From Allochromatium vinosum DSM 180 (GTDB lineage Bacteria > Pseudomonadota > Gammaproteobacteria > Chromatiales > Chromatiaceae), in the NCBI RefSeq assembly GCF_000025485.1, contig NC_013851.1, forward strand, positions 2,972,001 through 3,036,000: a DNA stretch of 64,000 nt. Reading direction: 5' to 3'. This document shows positions 50,874-61,571 of the stretch, piece after piece (position 1 is the stretch's first letter; each line of letters starts with the position of its first letter). Below the pieces are notes generated by a model that was given only the letters and a program-made list of their open reading frames with translations, made no database searches and was not told the DNA's origin. The translations under genes were made by a program, and so were the position numbers.

Positions 50874-53108
50874 TCACCCCAAGGACTCCAGGAGCGCGAG
50901 CAGCGCCTGTCGCCCGAGCGGCTTGACCAGATGCTCGTCGAAACCGGCGGCCAGCGAGCGTTCGCGGGCCTGCTCGTGGCCGAGCCCGGTCAGGGCGACC
51001 AGCTTCAGGCGTTTGGGATCCGGATACTGGGTGCGCAGGCGTCGCGCCAACTCCAGCCCGTCCATGCCGGGAATGCCGATGTCGAGCAGTGCCACACGCG
51101 GACACTGACGCTGCGCCAGCTCCAGGGCTTGCGGACCGGAACGCGCCACATCGACCGGATAGCCCAGGATCTCCAGCAGCATCGCCAGAGCATCGACCAC
51201 GTCCGGGTCGTCGTCCACCACCAGAACGCGCGGTTTCTCGCCCGCTGGCGACACGTTCGGACAGTCCGGAGGCTCGTTCAGGTTCGCCGAGCGCGCACAG
51301 GTGAAGATCGGCAGCCGCAGACAGAGTTCGGTGCCGCGTCCCAGTCCCTCGCTGCGCGCTTCCAGACAGCCGCCATGCAGGTCGGCGAGCCGGCGCGCGA
51401 TGGCCAGCCCCAGCCCCAGTCCGCCGCTGTCGGCATCGCCTGCATGCGGCCCGCGCGTGAAGAGTCCGAACAGCGAATCGAGCTGTTCGGCCGTCATGCC
51501 CTGCCCGTTGTCGCGCACCTGGATCAGCACCGAGTCGCCCTCGATGCGGGAGTCGATGCGGATCTCACCGCCGGGCGGGGTGTAGTTGGCGGCATTGACC
51601 AGGATGTTGAGCAGGATCTGCGACAACCGCACCGGATCGCCCAGGACACGCCAACCGGGCGCAGGCAGCCGACAGACGAATCGGTGCCGATGCTCCTCCA
51701 TGAGCGCGCGCACCCCATCGGCGGCCTGCTGGACCAGTTCGCGCACCCGCAGCTCGACCGGCTCCAGCTCGATGCGCCCCTGCACGATCCGCGAGACATC
51801 GAGCAGATCGTCGAGCAGCCGGCCCATGTGCGCGGTCTGGCGGTCGAGCACCTCGATCGCCCAGCGGATCCGGGGATCGCCATCGACACCGAGCGCGCGC
51901 AGAATCTCGACGGCATGGCGGATCGGCGCCATGGGGTTGCGCAGCTCGTGTCCGAGCACGGCCAGGAACTCGTCCTTGCGCCGGTCGGCCTCGCGCAGCG
52001 CCTGCTCGGCGGCCTTTTCGGTGCGGATGTCGCGCGTCACCGTGGCATAGTGCAGCGGACGCCCGGTGTTGGGATCGTCGATGCGCAGCGCGTCATAGAA
52101 GACGTCGATCGGCTCGCCGGTGACGAAATGGCGGAACCTGAACTCCCCGGCCCAGCGCCCGGCGGTCTCCATCGCCGGCAGGATGGACTGGCGCAGCTGC
52201 TCCAGATCCTCGGGCATGAAAAAATCCTCGATCCGGATCTCGGTGATGTCCTGTTCCGCATCGAGACCGACCAGCGAGCGCCCGGCCGGATTGATATAGA
52301 GTCCACGCCGGTCGAGTCCGGCGATACCGATGAAGTCCGACGAGGACTCGACCACGGCGGCCAGATCACGCGCCCGGGTCTCGGCTTCACGCCGGTCGGT
52401 GATATCGAAGATAGCGGCCACGGCGCGCACCGGATCGCCGTTCGCATCCCGGATGAAGGTCGCGTTCACCAGCGCCCAGACCACGGTGCCGTCCTTGCGT
52501 ACATAGCGTTTCTCGGTGAAATAATCGGTGTCCAGTTGCAACACCGCACGCCGGAAGCGCCGCCGGTCGTGCCAGCGGTCCTCCGGATGGGTGAGATCCT
52601 GGAACGACATCCCGAGCAGCTCCCCGGCCTCGTAGCCGAGGATCCGGCACAGGCGCTGGTTGACCCGCAGCACGCGGCGGGTGCTCGGCTCTATGACCGC
52701 CATGCCGACCGTCGCCAGATCGAACATGAGCCGGAACTGGGTCTCGCTCTCGCGCAGTGCCTGCTCGACGCGCAGCGTCTCGGTGAGATCGAGCACGCCG
52801 ACGAAGGCGCCGGCCGTCTCGCCCTGCGGGCCGAGCATGGGCGTCAGGATCAGATCGAGCCGGTGTGTGCAACCGGCCTCATCCAGGGCAAGGGTTTGGC
52901 GAACCGGCTGGCCGCTGGCCAGCACCTGACGCGCCAGCGGCATGAACTCGGCGCTGGTCGTCAGGCCCGGCAGCGGTGTCTTCGGATCAGTCGAGGTCTG
53001 GAGCCAATTCAGACAGAGTGCCGTATCCAGCACACCCAAGGCGACCGGAACCTGGATGGCACGCTCGGATGGAGCTGGCGAGGACGGAGCAAGCGAATCG
53101 GGGAGCAA
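50874..53108 (-). CDS. Hybrid PAS histidine kinase with receiver domain
   Basis: A 744-residue cytoplasmic sensor (no membrane segment). Three PAS/PAC units span about residues 20-390 ([60 protein letters not shown]). The HisKA motif is [11 protein letters not shown], the HATPase has [16 protein letters not shown] and [12 protein letters not shown], and the C-terminal receiver has [22 protein letters not shown] with the phospho-accepting Asp, and VKPLG. The start is TTG, as no ATG lies in frame near it. The signal is unknown. The glutamine amidotransferase gene follows; the sufA-like gene lies divergently upstream with a 139-base spacer. Confidence 0.88.
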   Translation of the reverse strand: MLPDSLAPSSPAPSERAIQVPVALGVLDTALCLNWLQTSTDPKTPLPGLTTSAEFMPLARQVLASGQPVRQTLALDEAGCTHRLDLILTPMLGPQGETAGAFVGVLDLTETLRVEQALRESETQFRLMFDLATVGMAVIEPSTRRVLRVNQRLCRILGYEAGELLGMSFQDLTHPEDRWHDRRRFRRAVLQLDTDYFTEKRYVRKDGTVVWALVNATFIRDANGDPVRAVAAIFDITDRREAETRARDLAAVVESSSDFIGIAGLDRRGLYINPAGRSLVGLDAEQDITEIRIEDFFMPEDLEQLRQSILPAMETAGRWAGEFRFRHFVTGEPIDVFYDALRIDDPNTGRPLHYATVTRDIRTEKAAEQALREADRRKDEFLAVLGHELRNPMAPIRHAVEILRALGVDGDPRIRWAIEVLDRQTAHMGRLLDDLLDVSRIVQGRIELEPVELRVRELVQQAADGVRALMEEHRHRFVCRLPAPGWRVLGDPVRLSQILLNILVNAANYTPPGGEIRIDSRIEGDSVLIQVRDNGQGMTAEQLDSLFGLFTRGPHAGDADSGGLGLGLAIARRLADLHGGCLEARSEGLGRGTELCLRLPIFTCARSANLNEPPDCPNVSPAGEKPRVLVVDDDPDVVDALAMLLEILGYPVDVARSGPQALELAQRQCPRVALLDIGIPGMDGLELARRLRTQYPDPKRLKLVALTGLGHEQARERSLAAGFDEHLVKPLGRQALLALLESLG

Positions 53109-53247
53109 GACGGGCCTGAGCAGTGAGAACGAGATCGATGGCGGGGACGATACTCGTTGCCCGAACAGGCTTCAACCTTGAAAAGGCTCTCTGCCGGATG
53201 CAGATTCAGCCCCATCGATGACATTGATTTTCAGCGAGGCGAAAACG

Positions 53248-53574
53248 ATGACGGTAACCCTGACCGAAGCGGCGGCCCGACACGTCGCCAGCCAGCTCGA
53301 ACGACGCGGGCATGGCCTGGGTCTGCGCGTCGCGACCAAAAAGAGCGGATGCAGCGGCTTCACCTATGCGGTCGACTATGCCGACGAGCTCGGCGCCGAC
53401 GACCGGGTGTTCGAAAGCCACGGCGTCAAGGTCGTGGTCGACGAGACGAACCTGAGCCGGCTCGACGGACTGGAGATCGACTTCGTCAAGACCAACCTGC
53501 TCAACCAGGGTTTCGAGTTCCACAATCCCAATGCCAAGGATCACTGCGGTTGCGGTGAGTCCTTCCGGGTCTAG
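53248..53574 (+). CDS. sufA: A-type Fe-S carrier (SufA/IscA/ErpA family)
   Basis: A 108-residue protein with the three conserved cysteines of A-type carriers: C35 (KKSGCSGFTY) and C100/C102 (DHCGCGESF). It delivers 2Fe-2S or 4Fe-4S clusters to apoproteins. ATG 53248 has GAGG 8 bases upstream; the in-frame extension to 53218 is not needed. It is followed by a SufE-like gene in an operon that lacks sufBCDS here. Confidence 0.88.
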   Translation: MTVTLTEAAARHVASQLERRGHGLGLRVATKKSGCSGFTYAVDYADELGADDRVFESHGVKVVVDETNLSRLDGLEIDFVKTNLLNQGFEFHNPNAKDHCGCGESFRV

Positions 53575-53592
53575 TCGCGCGTGGTTTCGGGC

Positions 53593-54012
53593 ATGAATGC
53601 AGACATCGGCGAGATCGTCGAGAACTTCGAGCTGCTGGGCGACTGGGAGTCGCGCTATCACTATCTGGTCGAACTCGGTGAGCGTCTGGCGCCGATGCCG
53701 GGCGCGCACAAGACCGACGCCAACCGCGTCGTCGAGTGCATGAGTCTGGTGCATGTGGCCGCCCATCCGCATCCGGAGCACGCCGGGCGACTGGCCTACT
53801 GGGGCGACTGCGACACAGCCATCATCAAGGGCGTGGTCGCCCTGCTGGTCGGGCTGTTCTCCGACAAGGCGCCGGATGAAATCGAAGCACTCGACGTCGA
53901 CGAGCTGTTCCAGGGACTGCAACTCGAAGAGCATCTGAGTCCCAACCGCCATGTCGGCGTCTATGCCATCGTCAATAAGATGAAGGCACAGGCGCGAGTG
54001 CTGGCGGTTTAG
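53593..54012 (+). CDS. sufE: SufE-like sulfur acceptor
   Basis: A 139-residue protein whose length and helix pattern match SufE, the enhancer of cysteine desulfurases. The acceptor Cys is C49 (in RVVECMSLVHV), close to the position of E. coli SufE C51; the expected GCQSQVW segment has diverged, so identity as a sulfur acceptor is probable but not certain. ATG 53593 or GTG 53581 can be used. It ends in a 4-base tail overlap with the convergent hydroxylase gene. Confidence 0.8.
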   Translation: MNADIGEIVENFELLGDWESRYHYLVELGERLAPMPGAHKTDANRVVECMSLVHVAAHPHPEHAGRLAYWGDCDTAIIKGVVALLVGLFSDKAPDEIEALDVDELFQGLQLEEHLSPNRHVGVYAIVNKMKAQARVLAV

Positions 54013-56141
54013 AGCCGGATCGGCAGCGTTCTGAACGGACGCCCGAGCAAGGCCAGAAGCGCATTGGCCACGGCCGGGGCCACCGCCGGCGTGGCGATGG
54101 TACTGACCCCGCCGGGCGGGGCGTCGCTGTCGATCAGGATCGACTCGATCTCGGGCATCTCGTCGAAGCGCAACAGCGGATAGTCGCCGAAGCCGGTCTG
54201 CTCGACCCGGCCATCGCTGAAGGTGATGACGCCCTTGAGGGTGGCGGTCAGCCCGAAGACGATCCCGCTCTCGATCTGCGCCCGCACGGCGTCCGGGTTG
54301 ACCACCTGCCCACAGTCCAGCACGGCGACGAAACGTCGCGCGCGCACCCGCCCCTCCTCGACCGCGACCTCGGCCATCAGGGCCAGCCGGCTGCCTGTGG
54401 CCTCAACCAGCGCCAGCCCTCGTCCCTGTCCATCGGGTACGGGCGCAGCCCAGTGTTCGGCGAGTCGGTCGAGCAGCGCCAGATGAGCCGGACTCTCGGC
54501 CAGCAGATTCCGGCGCAACGCCAGTGGATCGTGCCCGCCCGCGCGCGCCAGCTCGTCGAGAAAGCACTCGGTCGCAAAGGCATTGTGCGAATGACCATCG
54601 CCGCGCCACAGCCCGATCGGGACCGGCGTGTCGGCGCGCCTGTACTCCAGACGCCGATGCGCGAACCGATAGGGCAGACTCGCCGCGCCATCGATCATGA
54701 GCGGATCGATGCCATCGCGAATGCGACCCGGATCGCGCCGCGCGAGCACCGAAGGCCCGACCACGCGATGGAACCAGGCCACGGGTTCGCCGGCCGCGTC
54801 GAGCCCACCGCGCAGCCGGTGCAGCGTCATCGGCCGGTAGTAGTCGTGCTGAAGATCGTCGGCGCGCGTCCAGATGACCTGCACCGGCTGCCCGAGCCGG
54901 TGCGAGAGTTCGACGGCGTCATGCACGAAATCCAGCTCGCGCCGCCGCCCATGCCCACCGCCGAGAAAGGTGGTGTGCACCCGGATGCGCTCGGGCGGCA
55001 ACCCGGTGAGACGCTGAGCCAGTTCCTGTGTGGCCGCAGGCGACTGGGTGGGCACATGGATGTCACAGCCGTCCGGGCGCACGTCGGCAGTGCAGTTCAT
55101 CGGCTCCATGCAGGCATGGGCCTGGAAGGGCACCTCGTAGACCGACTCGATCTCCAGCGCGGCCTCAGCCAGGGCGCGGCTCACGTCGCCCTCCCTGAGC
55201 GCCACGGGCGCGCGTCCGTTCAGGCCGATGTGCAGACGCGAGCGCAGGCGCTCGGTCGCCACCGCCGTATTGACCCTGGGCCGACAGTCGATCTCCAGCC
55301 GCGCGTGCCCGGCCAGCGCCGCCCAGCTGGTCTCGGCCACGACCGCGATGCCATGGCGCACCGCGAACACGTCGATCACGCCCGGTACGGCGCGCGCGGC
55401 CTGTGCATTCCAGCCGCGGATTTCGGCGCCGATGACCGGACAGCGCGCGATCGTGGCATGGAGCATCCCCGGAAGCCGCACGTCGAGTCCGAAGCGCGCC
55501 GCGCCACGGACCTTGAGCGGCGTGTCGAGCCGGCGCTGACTGGTTCCGATCAGAGTCCAGTCGGACCTGTCCTTGAGCACGACCGAGGTCGGCACCGGCA
55601 GACTCGCCGCCATGGCCGCCAGCTCGCCATAGCCGAGATGGCTCGTTCCATCGGCATGGTGGACTCGGGCCCGACGCGCGCGACATTCGGATTCGGGCAC
55701 GCCCCAGGTCCGGGCGGCGGCCGCGATCATGAGCGTCCGCGCCAGGGCGCCGGCCTCGCGCAGCGTCTCCCAGCCGTCGCGGGTGGAGGTTCCACCGCCG
55801 GTCGCCTGCTCACCCAGCAGATGGTTGGTATAGACCGGATCGATCGGTGCCGGCTCGATCTGGATCTGATCGAGTCCCGCTTCCAGCTCCTCGGCCAGCA
55901 GCATGGTCAGCGAGGTCATGACCCCCTGCCCCATCTCCGCGCGCGCGAGCCTCAACTGGATACGGCCATCGGCATGCAGGCTGATCCAGGCATTGGGTTC
56001 GAACCGCCTCGGGGCCGGCGTCTCGTTCGTCTCGGCGCGCGCCGGCCAGACCCAGCCGAGCGCCAGACCACCACCGCTCAGGGCGATGATCTTGAGCAGA
56101 TCGCGTCGCGTGAAACCTGCCGCCGAGCCCGAATCAGCCAC
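54009..56141 (-). CDS. iorB: Molybdenum hydroxylase large subunit (isoquinoline 1-oxidoreductase beta/aldehyde dehydrogenase-like)
   Basis: A 710-residue Tat-exported protein: [20 protein letters not shown] near the N-terminus is a twin-arginine signal. Molybdopterin-binding blocks include [29 protein letters not shown] (usual F before G is H) and [15 protein letters not shown]. Family members end in GVGEP-type motifs whose Glu is the catalytic base; here the aligned stretch is [19 protein letters not shown], with Thr in that place. This may mean altered chemistry. The GTG start 56141 overlaps the small-subunit stop. It pairs with the 2Fe-2S subunit upstream; the substrate is unknown. Confidence 0.85.
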   Translation of the reverse strand: MADSGSAAGFTRRDLLKIIALSGGGLALGWVWPARAETNETPAPRRFEPNAWISLHADGRIQLRLARAEMGQGVMTSLTMLLAEELEAGLDQIQIEPAPIDPVYTNHLLGEQATGGGTSTRDGWETLREAGALARTLMIAAAARTWGVPESECRARRARVHHADGTSHLGYGELAAMAASLPVPTSVVLKDRSDWTLIGTSQRRLDTPLKVRGAARFGLDVRLPGMLHATIARCPVIGAEIRGWNAQAARAVPGVIDVFAVRHGIAVVAETSWAALAGHARLEIDCRPRVNTAVATERLRSRLHIGLNGRAPVALREGDVSRALAEAALEIESVYEVPFQAHACMEPMNCTADVRPDGCDIHVPTQSPAATQELAQRLTGLPPERIRVHTTFLGGGHGRRRELDFVHDAVELSHRLGQPVQVIWTRADDLQHDYYRPMTLHRLRGGLDAAGEPVAWFHRVVGPSVLARRDPGRIRDGIDPLMIDGAASLPYRFAHRRLEYRRADTPVPIGLWRGDGHSHNAFATECFLDELARAGGHDPLALRRNLLAESPAHLALLDRLAEHWAAPVPDGQGRGLALVEATGSRLALMAEVAVEEGRVRARRFVAVLDCGQVVNPDAVRAQIESGIVFGLTATLKGVITFSDGRVEQTGFGDYPLLRFDEMPEIESILIDSDAPPGGVSTIATPAVAPAVANALLALLGRPFRTLPIRL

Positions 56142-56598
56142 CCTGGACCTCTGGCGTGGCGGCCCGGTGGATGGCGCGACGAATGCGTGCGTAACTGCCG
56201 CAGCGGCACAATACCTCGGACATGGCGGCATCGATCTGGGCGTCCGTCGGCCGTGGATACCGGGCCAGAAGCGCCGCCGCCATCATGATCTGCCCCGACT
56301 GGCAGTAACCGCACTGCGGCACCTCTTCCAGCACCCAGGCCAGTTGCAGCGGATGGCGACCATCGGGCGACAGCCCCTCGATGGTCTGGACCGAGCGTCC
56401 CTCGACGGCCGATAACGGCGTGGAGCAGGATTTCACCGGCTCGCCGTCGAGCTGCACGATACAGGCGCCGCACGCGCCCTCGCCGCAGCCGTACTTGGTG
56501 CCTGTCAGTCCGAGATGATCGCGCAACACCCACAGCAGGGGTGTGGCCGGGTCGAGCGCGAGCGCCTGCGGCTCGCCATTGAGCGTGAAATGGATCAT
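56134..56598 (-). CDS. iorA: 2Fe-2S small subunit of the molybdenum hydroxylase
   Basis: A 154-residue protein with both typical 2Fe-2S sites: the plant-type [15 protein letters not shown] ... C near residues 38-58 and the alpha-helical CGYCQSGQ ... CRCGSY site toward the C-terminus. It passes electrons from the molybdenum centre. It overlaps the large-subunit gene by 8 bases. No cytochrome or FAD subunit is next to it, so the electron acceptor is unknown. An inverted repeat lies 44 bases upstream. Confidence 0.92.
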   Translation of the reverse strand: MIHFTLNGEPQALALDPATPLLWVLRDHLGLTGTKYGCGEGACGACIVQLDGEPVKSCSTPLSAVEGRSVQTIEGLSPDGRHPLQLAWVLEEVPQCGYCQSGQIMMAAALLARYPRPTDAQIDAAMSEVLCRCGSYARIRRAIHRAATPEVQGG

Positions 56599-56641
56599 GG
56601 GTCCGAGACCGAGCGAACGAGAGACGCGCTAGCATTACAGA

Positions 56642-56659
56642 TTTCACGCTCGTGTGAAA
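56642..56659. repeat. Operator-like inverted repeat upstream of iorA
   Basis: TTTCAC-N6-GTGAAA forms a perfect 6-bp inverted repeat between nifA and iorA, 44 bases before the iorA start. The half sites have the look of a dimeric regulator's operator; as an RNA hairpin it would be weak. The regulator is unknown. Confidence 0.35.
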
Positions 56660-56720
56660 GAAAGGCGCCCGATTCCAGGCCGGTATGGACAGGAGTCGAG
56701 CCCATGACGGGCTCGACCGA

Positions 56721-58310
<1,590 letters not shown>

Positions 58311-58328
58311 GGATCGATCGGTCAAGGT

Positions 58329-59975
58329 TCAGTCGTCCGCCAGTACAGCGTTCAGGGACAGTCGAATCAAACAGCCACCAGTGAAATCGGGATCGACCTC
58401 GATCGATCCGCCATGGGCGTTGACGATCTCTTGAGCTAAAGCAAGTCCCATGCCGGACCGGCCACGTCGATCACGCCAACCGATGTGGAACGGCTCGAAG
58501 ACGCGATAGCGGTCCTCGGGCGTGATGCCGCGACCATTGTCCTGGATCTCGACCTCGACGCCCCGGTCGAGCGGGCGCGTGGTCAGGATCAGCTCACGAT
58601 TGGGCCGGCCGGATTCGCGCAGGGCCTGGATGGCGTTGTCGATCAGATGCTTGAACATGGCGCGCAACTGGTTCTTGTGGCCGTTCAGCTCGGGCAGCAG
58701 GGTCGCCGGGCGCCAGTCGACGACGATACCGCCAGCCAGCAGACGCTGAGTCTCCAGTTCGAGCACCTGGCGCAGGAGTGTGTTGACATTCACCCGCACC
58801 CCGGCCTCGCGCGGCTCCTCGGGCAGGGCCGCCGTCAGGGTCGCCAACGCCTTGATCCCGGATTCGTTGATCTGATCGAGCATGGTGGCCAGGATCTCGG
58901 GATTGCCGACGCCATCACGCAACATGCTGCCGGCGGCCTGGATGACGTTGAGCGGCACCTGGATCTGATAGACGGCGGCGGCCAGCGCTTCGCGCATGCC
59001 GTGCATGCGCTGCTGCTCGGCCAGACGCGCGCGCAGATTCTCCAGATGGGCGCGCTCGATCTCGCGACGGCGGCTGGTGATGTCGTTGGCCAGCAGCAGC
59101 AGACGGCGTTCGCCCTGCGCCGACTCGCCGAAATAGCTGCGCGCACTGGCGTCGGATTCGTCGACCGGGTTGAGCGAGCAGGCGAACCAGCGCGCGCCGG
59201 ACTGGCCGCGAATGTCGAGATTGACCTCGATGTTCTTGAAAGCACGCCCGTGCTCCAGACAGGCGGCGAAGGGATCGACGCCGAGCTGCTCGCCGATCGC
59301 TGCGCGCAACACCTCGGCCGGCTCGCGCCCCTTGAGTTCGGTGAACAGCCGCTTGTATTCCTGATTGTCCAGGATCACCCGTCCGGCGCTGTCGAGCAGC
59401 GCCACGATCACGGGCGCGGCATCGAGCACGGTTTCCAGGCGCGCCTTCTGTTGGTGCACGGCACCTTCCAGCTCGTGCACCTTTGTCACATCACGGTGCA
59501 TGCCGAGGAAGTACTTGAGATCGCCGTCGCGGTCGATGACCGGCGTGATGGTCAGTTCGGCCAGATAGTCCCCGCCCGACTTGGTGCGATTGACCAGGGT
59601 GCCGCTCCAGGTCTGACGCGCAAGGATGGTGCGCCAGAGCTGTTCATAGACGCTCTTGGGCGTGGCGTTGTTGGACAGGAGCGATTCGTTGCGACCCAGC
59701 AGCTCGTCGCGCGCATAGCCGGTCAGGGACTCGAAGGCACGGTTGACGTAGAGGATGGTCGCCCGTGCATCCGTGATCGAGATGGCGATCGGCGACTGCT
59801 CGACGGCTTCGAAGAACAGCAGCGGCGGCAGCGGATCGGCGCTGTCGCCGCCCATGCGGACCAGTGCCTCCACCACCTCGGGCGGGGTGCCGTCGGGCGG
59901 CGAGGCGATGAACTCGCCGAGCGTGTTGAGGATCTCGGTCGATGGGATGGGTTCCGGGGCGGATCGGGCCGGCAC
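58329..59975 (-). CDS. nifL: NifL, redox/nitrogen-sensing anti-activator of NifA
   Basis: A 548-residue PAS-kinase-like protein. PAS1 (about 55-165, with AISITDARATILYVNRAFES and GYARDELLGRN) is the FAD-binding redox sensor in the family; PAS2 follows at about 180-300. The H-like region reads AVYQIQVPLNVI, with no His at the phospho-acceptor place, consistent with NifL working by protein contact. The GHKL domain has HLIDNAIQAL, DNGRGI and GMGLALAQEIV and binds ADP. The GTG start 59975 is well set by AGGAG 7 bases upstream. It is the first gene of nifLA. Confidence 0.93.
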   Translation of the reverse strand: MPARSAPEPIPSTEILNTLGEFIASPPDGTPPEVVEALVRMGGDSADPLPPLLFFEAVEQSPIAISITDARATILYVNRAFESLTGYARDELLGRNESLLSNNATPKSVYEQLWRTILARQTWSGTLVNRTKSGGDYLAELTITPVIDRDGDLKYFLGMHRDVTKVHELEGAVHQQKARLETVLDAAPVIVALLDSAGRVILDNQEYKRLFTELKGREPAEVLRAAIGEQLGVDPFAACLEHGRAFKNIEVNLDIRGQSGARWFACSLNPVDESDASARSYFGESAQGERRLLLLANDITSRRREIERAHLENLRARLAEQQRMHGMREALAAAVYQIQVPLNVIQAAGSMLRDGVGNPEILATMLDQINESGIKALATLTAALPEEPREAGVRVNVNTLLRQVLELETQRLLAGGIVVDWRPATLLPELNGHKNQLRAMFKHLIDNAIQALRESGRPNRELILTTRPLDRGVEVEIQDNGRGITPEDRYRVFEPFHIGWRDRRGRSGMGLALAQEIVNAHGGSIEVDPDFTGGCLIRLSLNAVLADD

Positions 59976-60024
59976 GGGTAGCTCCTGGTGGACGGCGGAT
60001 GTGGTGATTCGGCTTTAATTAGAA

Positions 60025-60039
60025 GCAAAAGAAATGCCG
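60025..60039 (-). promoter_or_regulatory. Sigma-54 promoter of nifLA
   Basis: Read on the minus strand, CGGCAT-N5-TTGC has GG and GC exactly 10 bases apart and two mismatches to TGGCAC-N5-TTGC. It ends 50 bases upstream of the nifL start codon. Confidence 0.6.
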
Positions 60040-60074
60040 AATTCGCTGACGCAAGTGCCATGTGACATGGGGCT

Positions 60075-60090
60075 TGTGCGTTTTCCAACA
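60075..60090. promoter_or_regulatory. NifA upstream activator sequence
   Basis: TGT-N10-ACA (TGTGCGTTTTCCAACA) is a perfect match to the NifA binding site. It is the only such match seen in the spacer, 213 bases before the rnfA -24 box and 35 bases upstream of the nifL -24 box. Confidence 0.65.
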
Positions 60091-60206
60091 ATCCAAGGGT
60101 ACGCAACAAACACGAGCGTCGCTACAGCAACAGTCCGCTTCCACGACCGAAGCCGCTGTCCGACCTGTTGTCACCCGATCGTCCAGCCGGCTTCCCCAAG
60201 CAATAA

Positions 60207-60228
60207 ATCGATATCGATCAGTCGGTTA
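60207..60228. promoter_or_regulatory. AT-rich palindrome and possible IHF site
   Basis: ATCGATATCGAT (60207-60218) is a perfect 12-bp palindrome. It overlaps a partial IHF match at 60216-60228 (GATCAG-N4-TTA versus WATCAA-N4-TTR). It lies between the NifA site and the rnfA promoter, where DNA bending would be needed. Confidence 0.35.
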
Positions 60229-60303
60229 TTTCGAACCTTCGCCCCTCCGAACGCCGATGCACGCGGGCGCACAACCACGCATCCAACCGTGCATGATTCG
60301 AGC

Positions 60304-60318
60304 TGGCACTGGCTTTGC
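60304..60318 (+). promoter_or_regulatory. Sigma-54 promoter of rnfABCD
   Basis: TGGCAC-N5-TTGC at 60304-60318 is a perfect -24/-12 consensus, 41 bases before the rnfA start. Together with the upstream NifA site it ties rnf expression to nitrogen fixation. Confidence 0.8.
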
Positions 60319-60359
60319 AGAGGGCGATGCATCGATGACATGCAGGGGCTGTTGGTGCA

Positions 60360-60935
60360 ATGGGCGAGTATCTGCTACTGATCCTGGCCACCGCGTTGGT
60401 GAACAACGTGGTGCTGGTCAAGTTTCTCGGGCTGTGCCCCTTCATGGGGGTGTCGGGCAAGCTCGACTCGGCGCTCGGCATGGGGCTGGCGACCACCTTC
60501 GTCCTGACCCTGGCGGCGGTGGCCGGCTGGGTGCTGGAACACGCGCTACTCCAGCCGCTCGGCCTCGGCTTTCTGCGCATCCTCACCTTCATCCTGGTCA
60601 TCGCCGCCGTGGTGCAGTTCACCGAGCTGGCGATGCGCAAGATCTCGCCGGCGCTCTATCAGGTGCTTGGCATCTATCTGCCGCTGATCACGACCAACTG
60701 TGCGGTGCTGGGCGTGGCACTCCTGAACGTTCAGGAGGAGCACGGCTTCCTGGAGAGCGCACTCTACGGCCTGGGTTCGGCGCTCGGCTTCACGCTGGTG
60801 ATGGTCGTCTTCGCCGGGATGCGCGAGCGGCTGGCGCTGGCACAGGTGCCGGCGGCCTTCTCCGGCGCGCCGATCGCGTTCATTGCCGCCGGGCTGTTGT
60901 CGCTGGCGTTCATGGGTTTTGCCGGACTGGCCTAG
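60360..60935 (+). CDS. rnfA: RnfA, electron transport complex membrane subunit
   Basis: A 191-residue protein with six membrane segments. The [24 protein letters not shown] and [17 protein letters not shown] blocks are RnfA/NqrE hallmarks; the Cys in GLCPF and in TTNCAVLG are conserved and hold a 2Fe-2S cluster in the membrane core. RnfA and RnfE line the electron path. The ribosome site is weak (AGGGG about 14 bases upstream). The sigma-54 promoter lies just before it. Confidence 0.95.
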   Translation: MGEYLLLILATALVNNVVLVKFLGLCPFMGVSGKLDSALGMGLATTFVLTLAAVAGWVLEHALLQPLGLGFLRILTFILVIAAVVQFTELAMRKISPALYQVLGIYLPLITTNCAVLGVALLNVQEEHGFLESALYGLGSALGFTLVMVVFAGMRERLALAQVPAAFSGAPIAFIAAGLLSLAFMGFAGLA

Positions 60936-61034
60936 AGGCGCTGTGGGTTCGTCGTGTTCAGTCAGTACTGGGCGGCGGGCCGTCGCACCGCCGGATACCG
61001 AAGATTCTGCGTCCAACTCGGAGACCACTGAGCC

Positions 61035-61571
61035 ATGTTTGCCTCCATCGCCAGCCTCACCGCGCTCGGTCTCGCCCTCGGCGGTCTGCTCGGGCTCGCC
61101 GCGCGCTATCTGAAGGTCGAGGGCAACGCCCTGACCGAGCAGGTCGCCGCCCTGCTGCCGGGGTCACAATGCGGACAATGCGGCTATCCAGGCTGTGGCC
61201 CGGCAGCCGAGGCCATCGCCTCGGGTACCGCTTCCGTGACCATCTGCCCCCCCGGCGGACGCGCGCTGGCCGAGGAACTGGCCAACCTGCTCGGCGTCAG
61301 CGTCGATCTCTCGGGGGTCGCCGACAAACCACCGATGATCGCGCACGTCAACGAAGGGCTGTGCATCGGTTGCACCAAGTGTTTCAAACGCTGCCCGACC
61401 GACGCCATCATGGGGGCCAACAACATGATCCACGTCGTCTTCGCCGATGCCTGCATCGGCTGCGAACTCTGCTCCGAGATCTGTCCGACCGAGGGCATCG
61501 AGATGCGCCCGCTGGCTCCGACCCTTCAGAACTGGTACTGGCCCAAACCACAGGACGCGCTTCAGTCATGA
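61035..61571 (+). CDS. rnfB: RnfB, ferredoxin-type subunit
   Basis: A 178-residue protein with one N-terminal membrane helix (ASLTALGLALGGLLGLAARYL). A four-Cys motif C-x2-C-x4-C-x-C-type site (CGQCGYPGCGP ... ICPPGG) is followed by two ferredoxin 4Fe-4S motifs, CIGCTKCFKRCP and CIGCELCSEICP. It receives or donates electrons with ferredoxin at the cytoplasmic face. It follows rnfA by 99 bases and overlaps rnfC by 4 bases. Confidence 0.96.
   Translation: MFASIASLTALGLALGGLLGLAARYLKVEGNALTEQVAALLPGSQCGQCGYPGCGPAAEAIASGTASVTICPPGGRALAEELANLLGVSVDLSGVADKPPMIAHVNEGLCIGCTKCFKRCPTDAIMGANNMIHVVFADACIGCELCSEICPTEGIEMRPLAPTLQNWYWPKPQDALQS

Noticed and set aside
50823-53126. A 767-codon frame antisense to the hybrid histidine kinase
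   Set aside because: The kinase strand shows clear PAS, HisKA, HATPase and receiver motifs; the antisense translation shows none.
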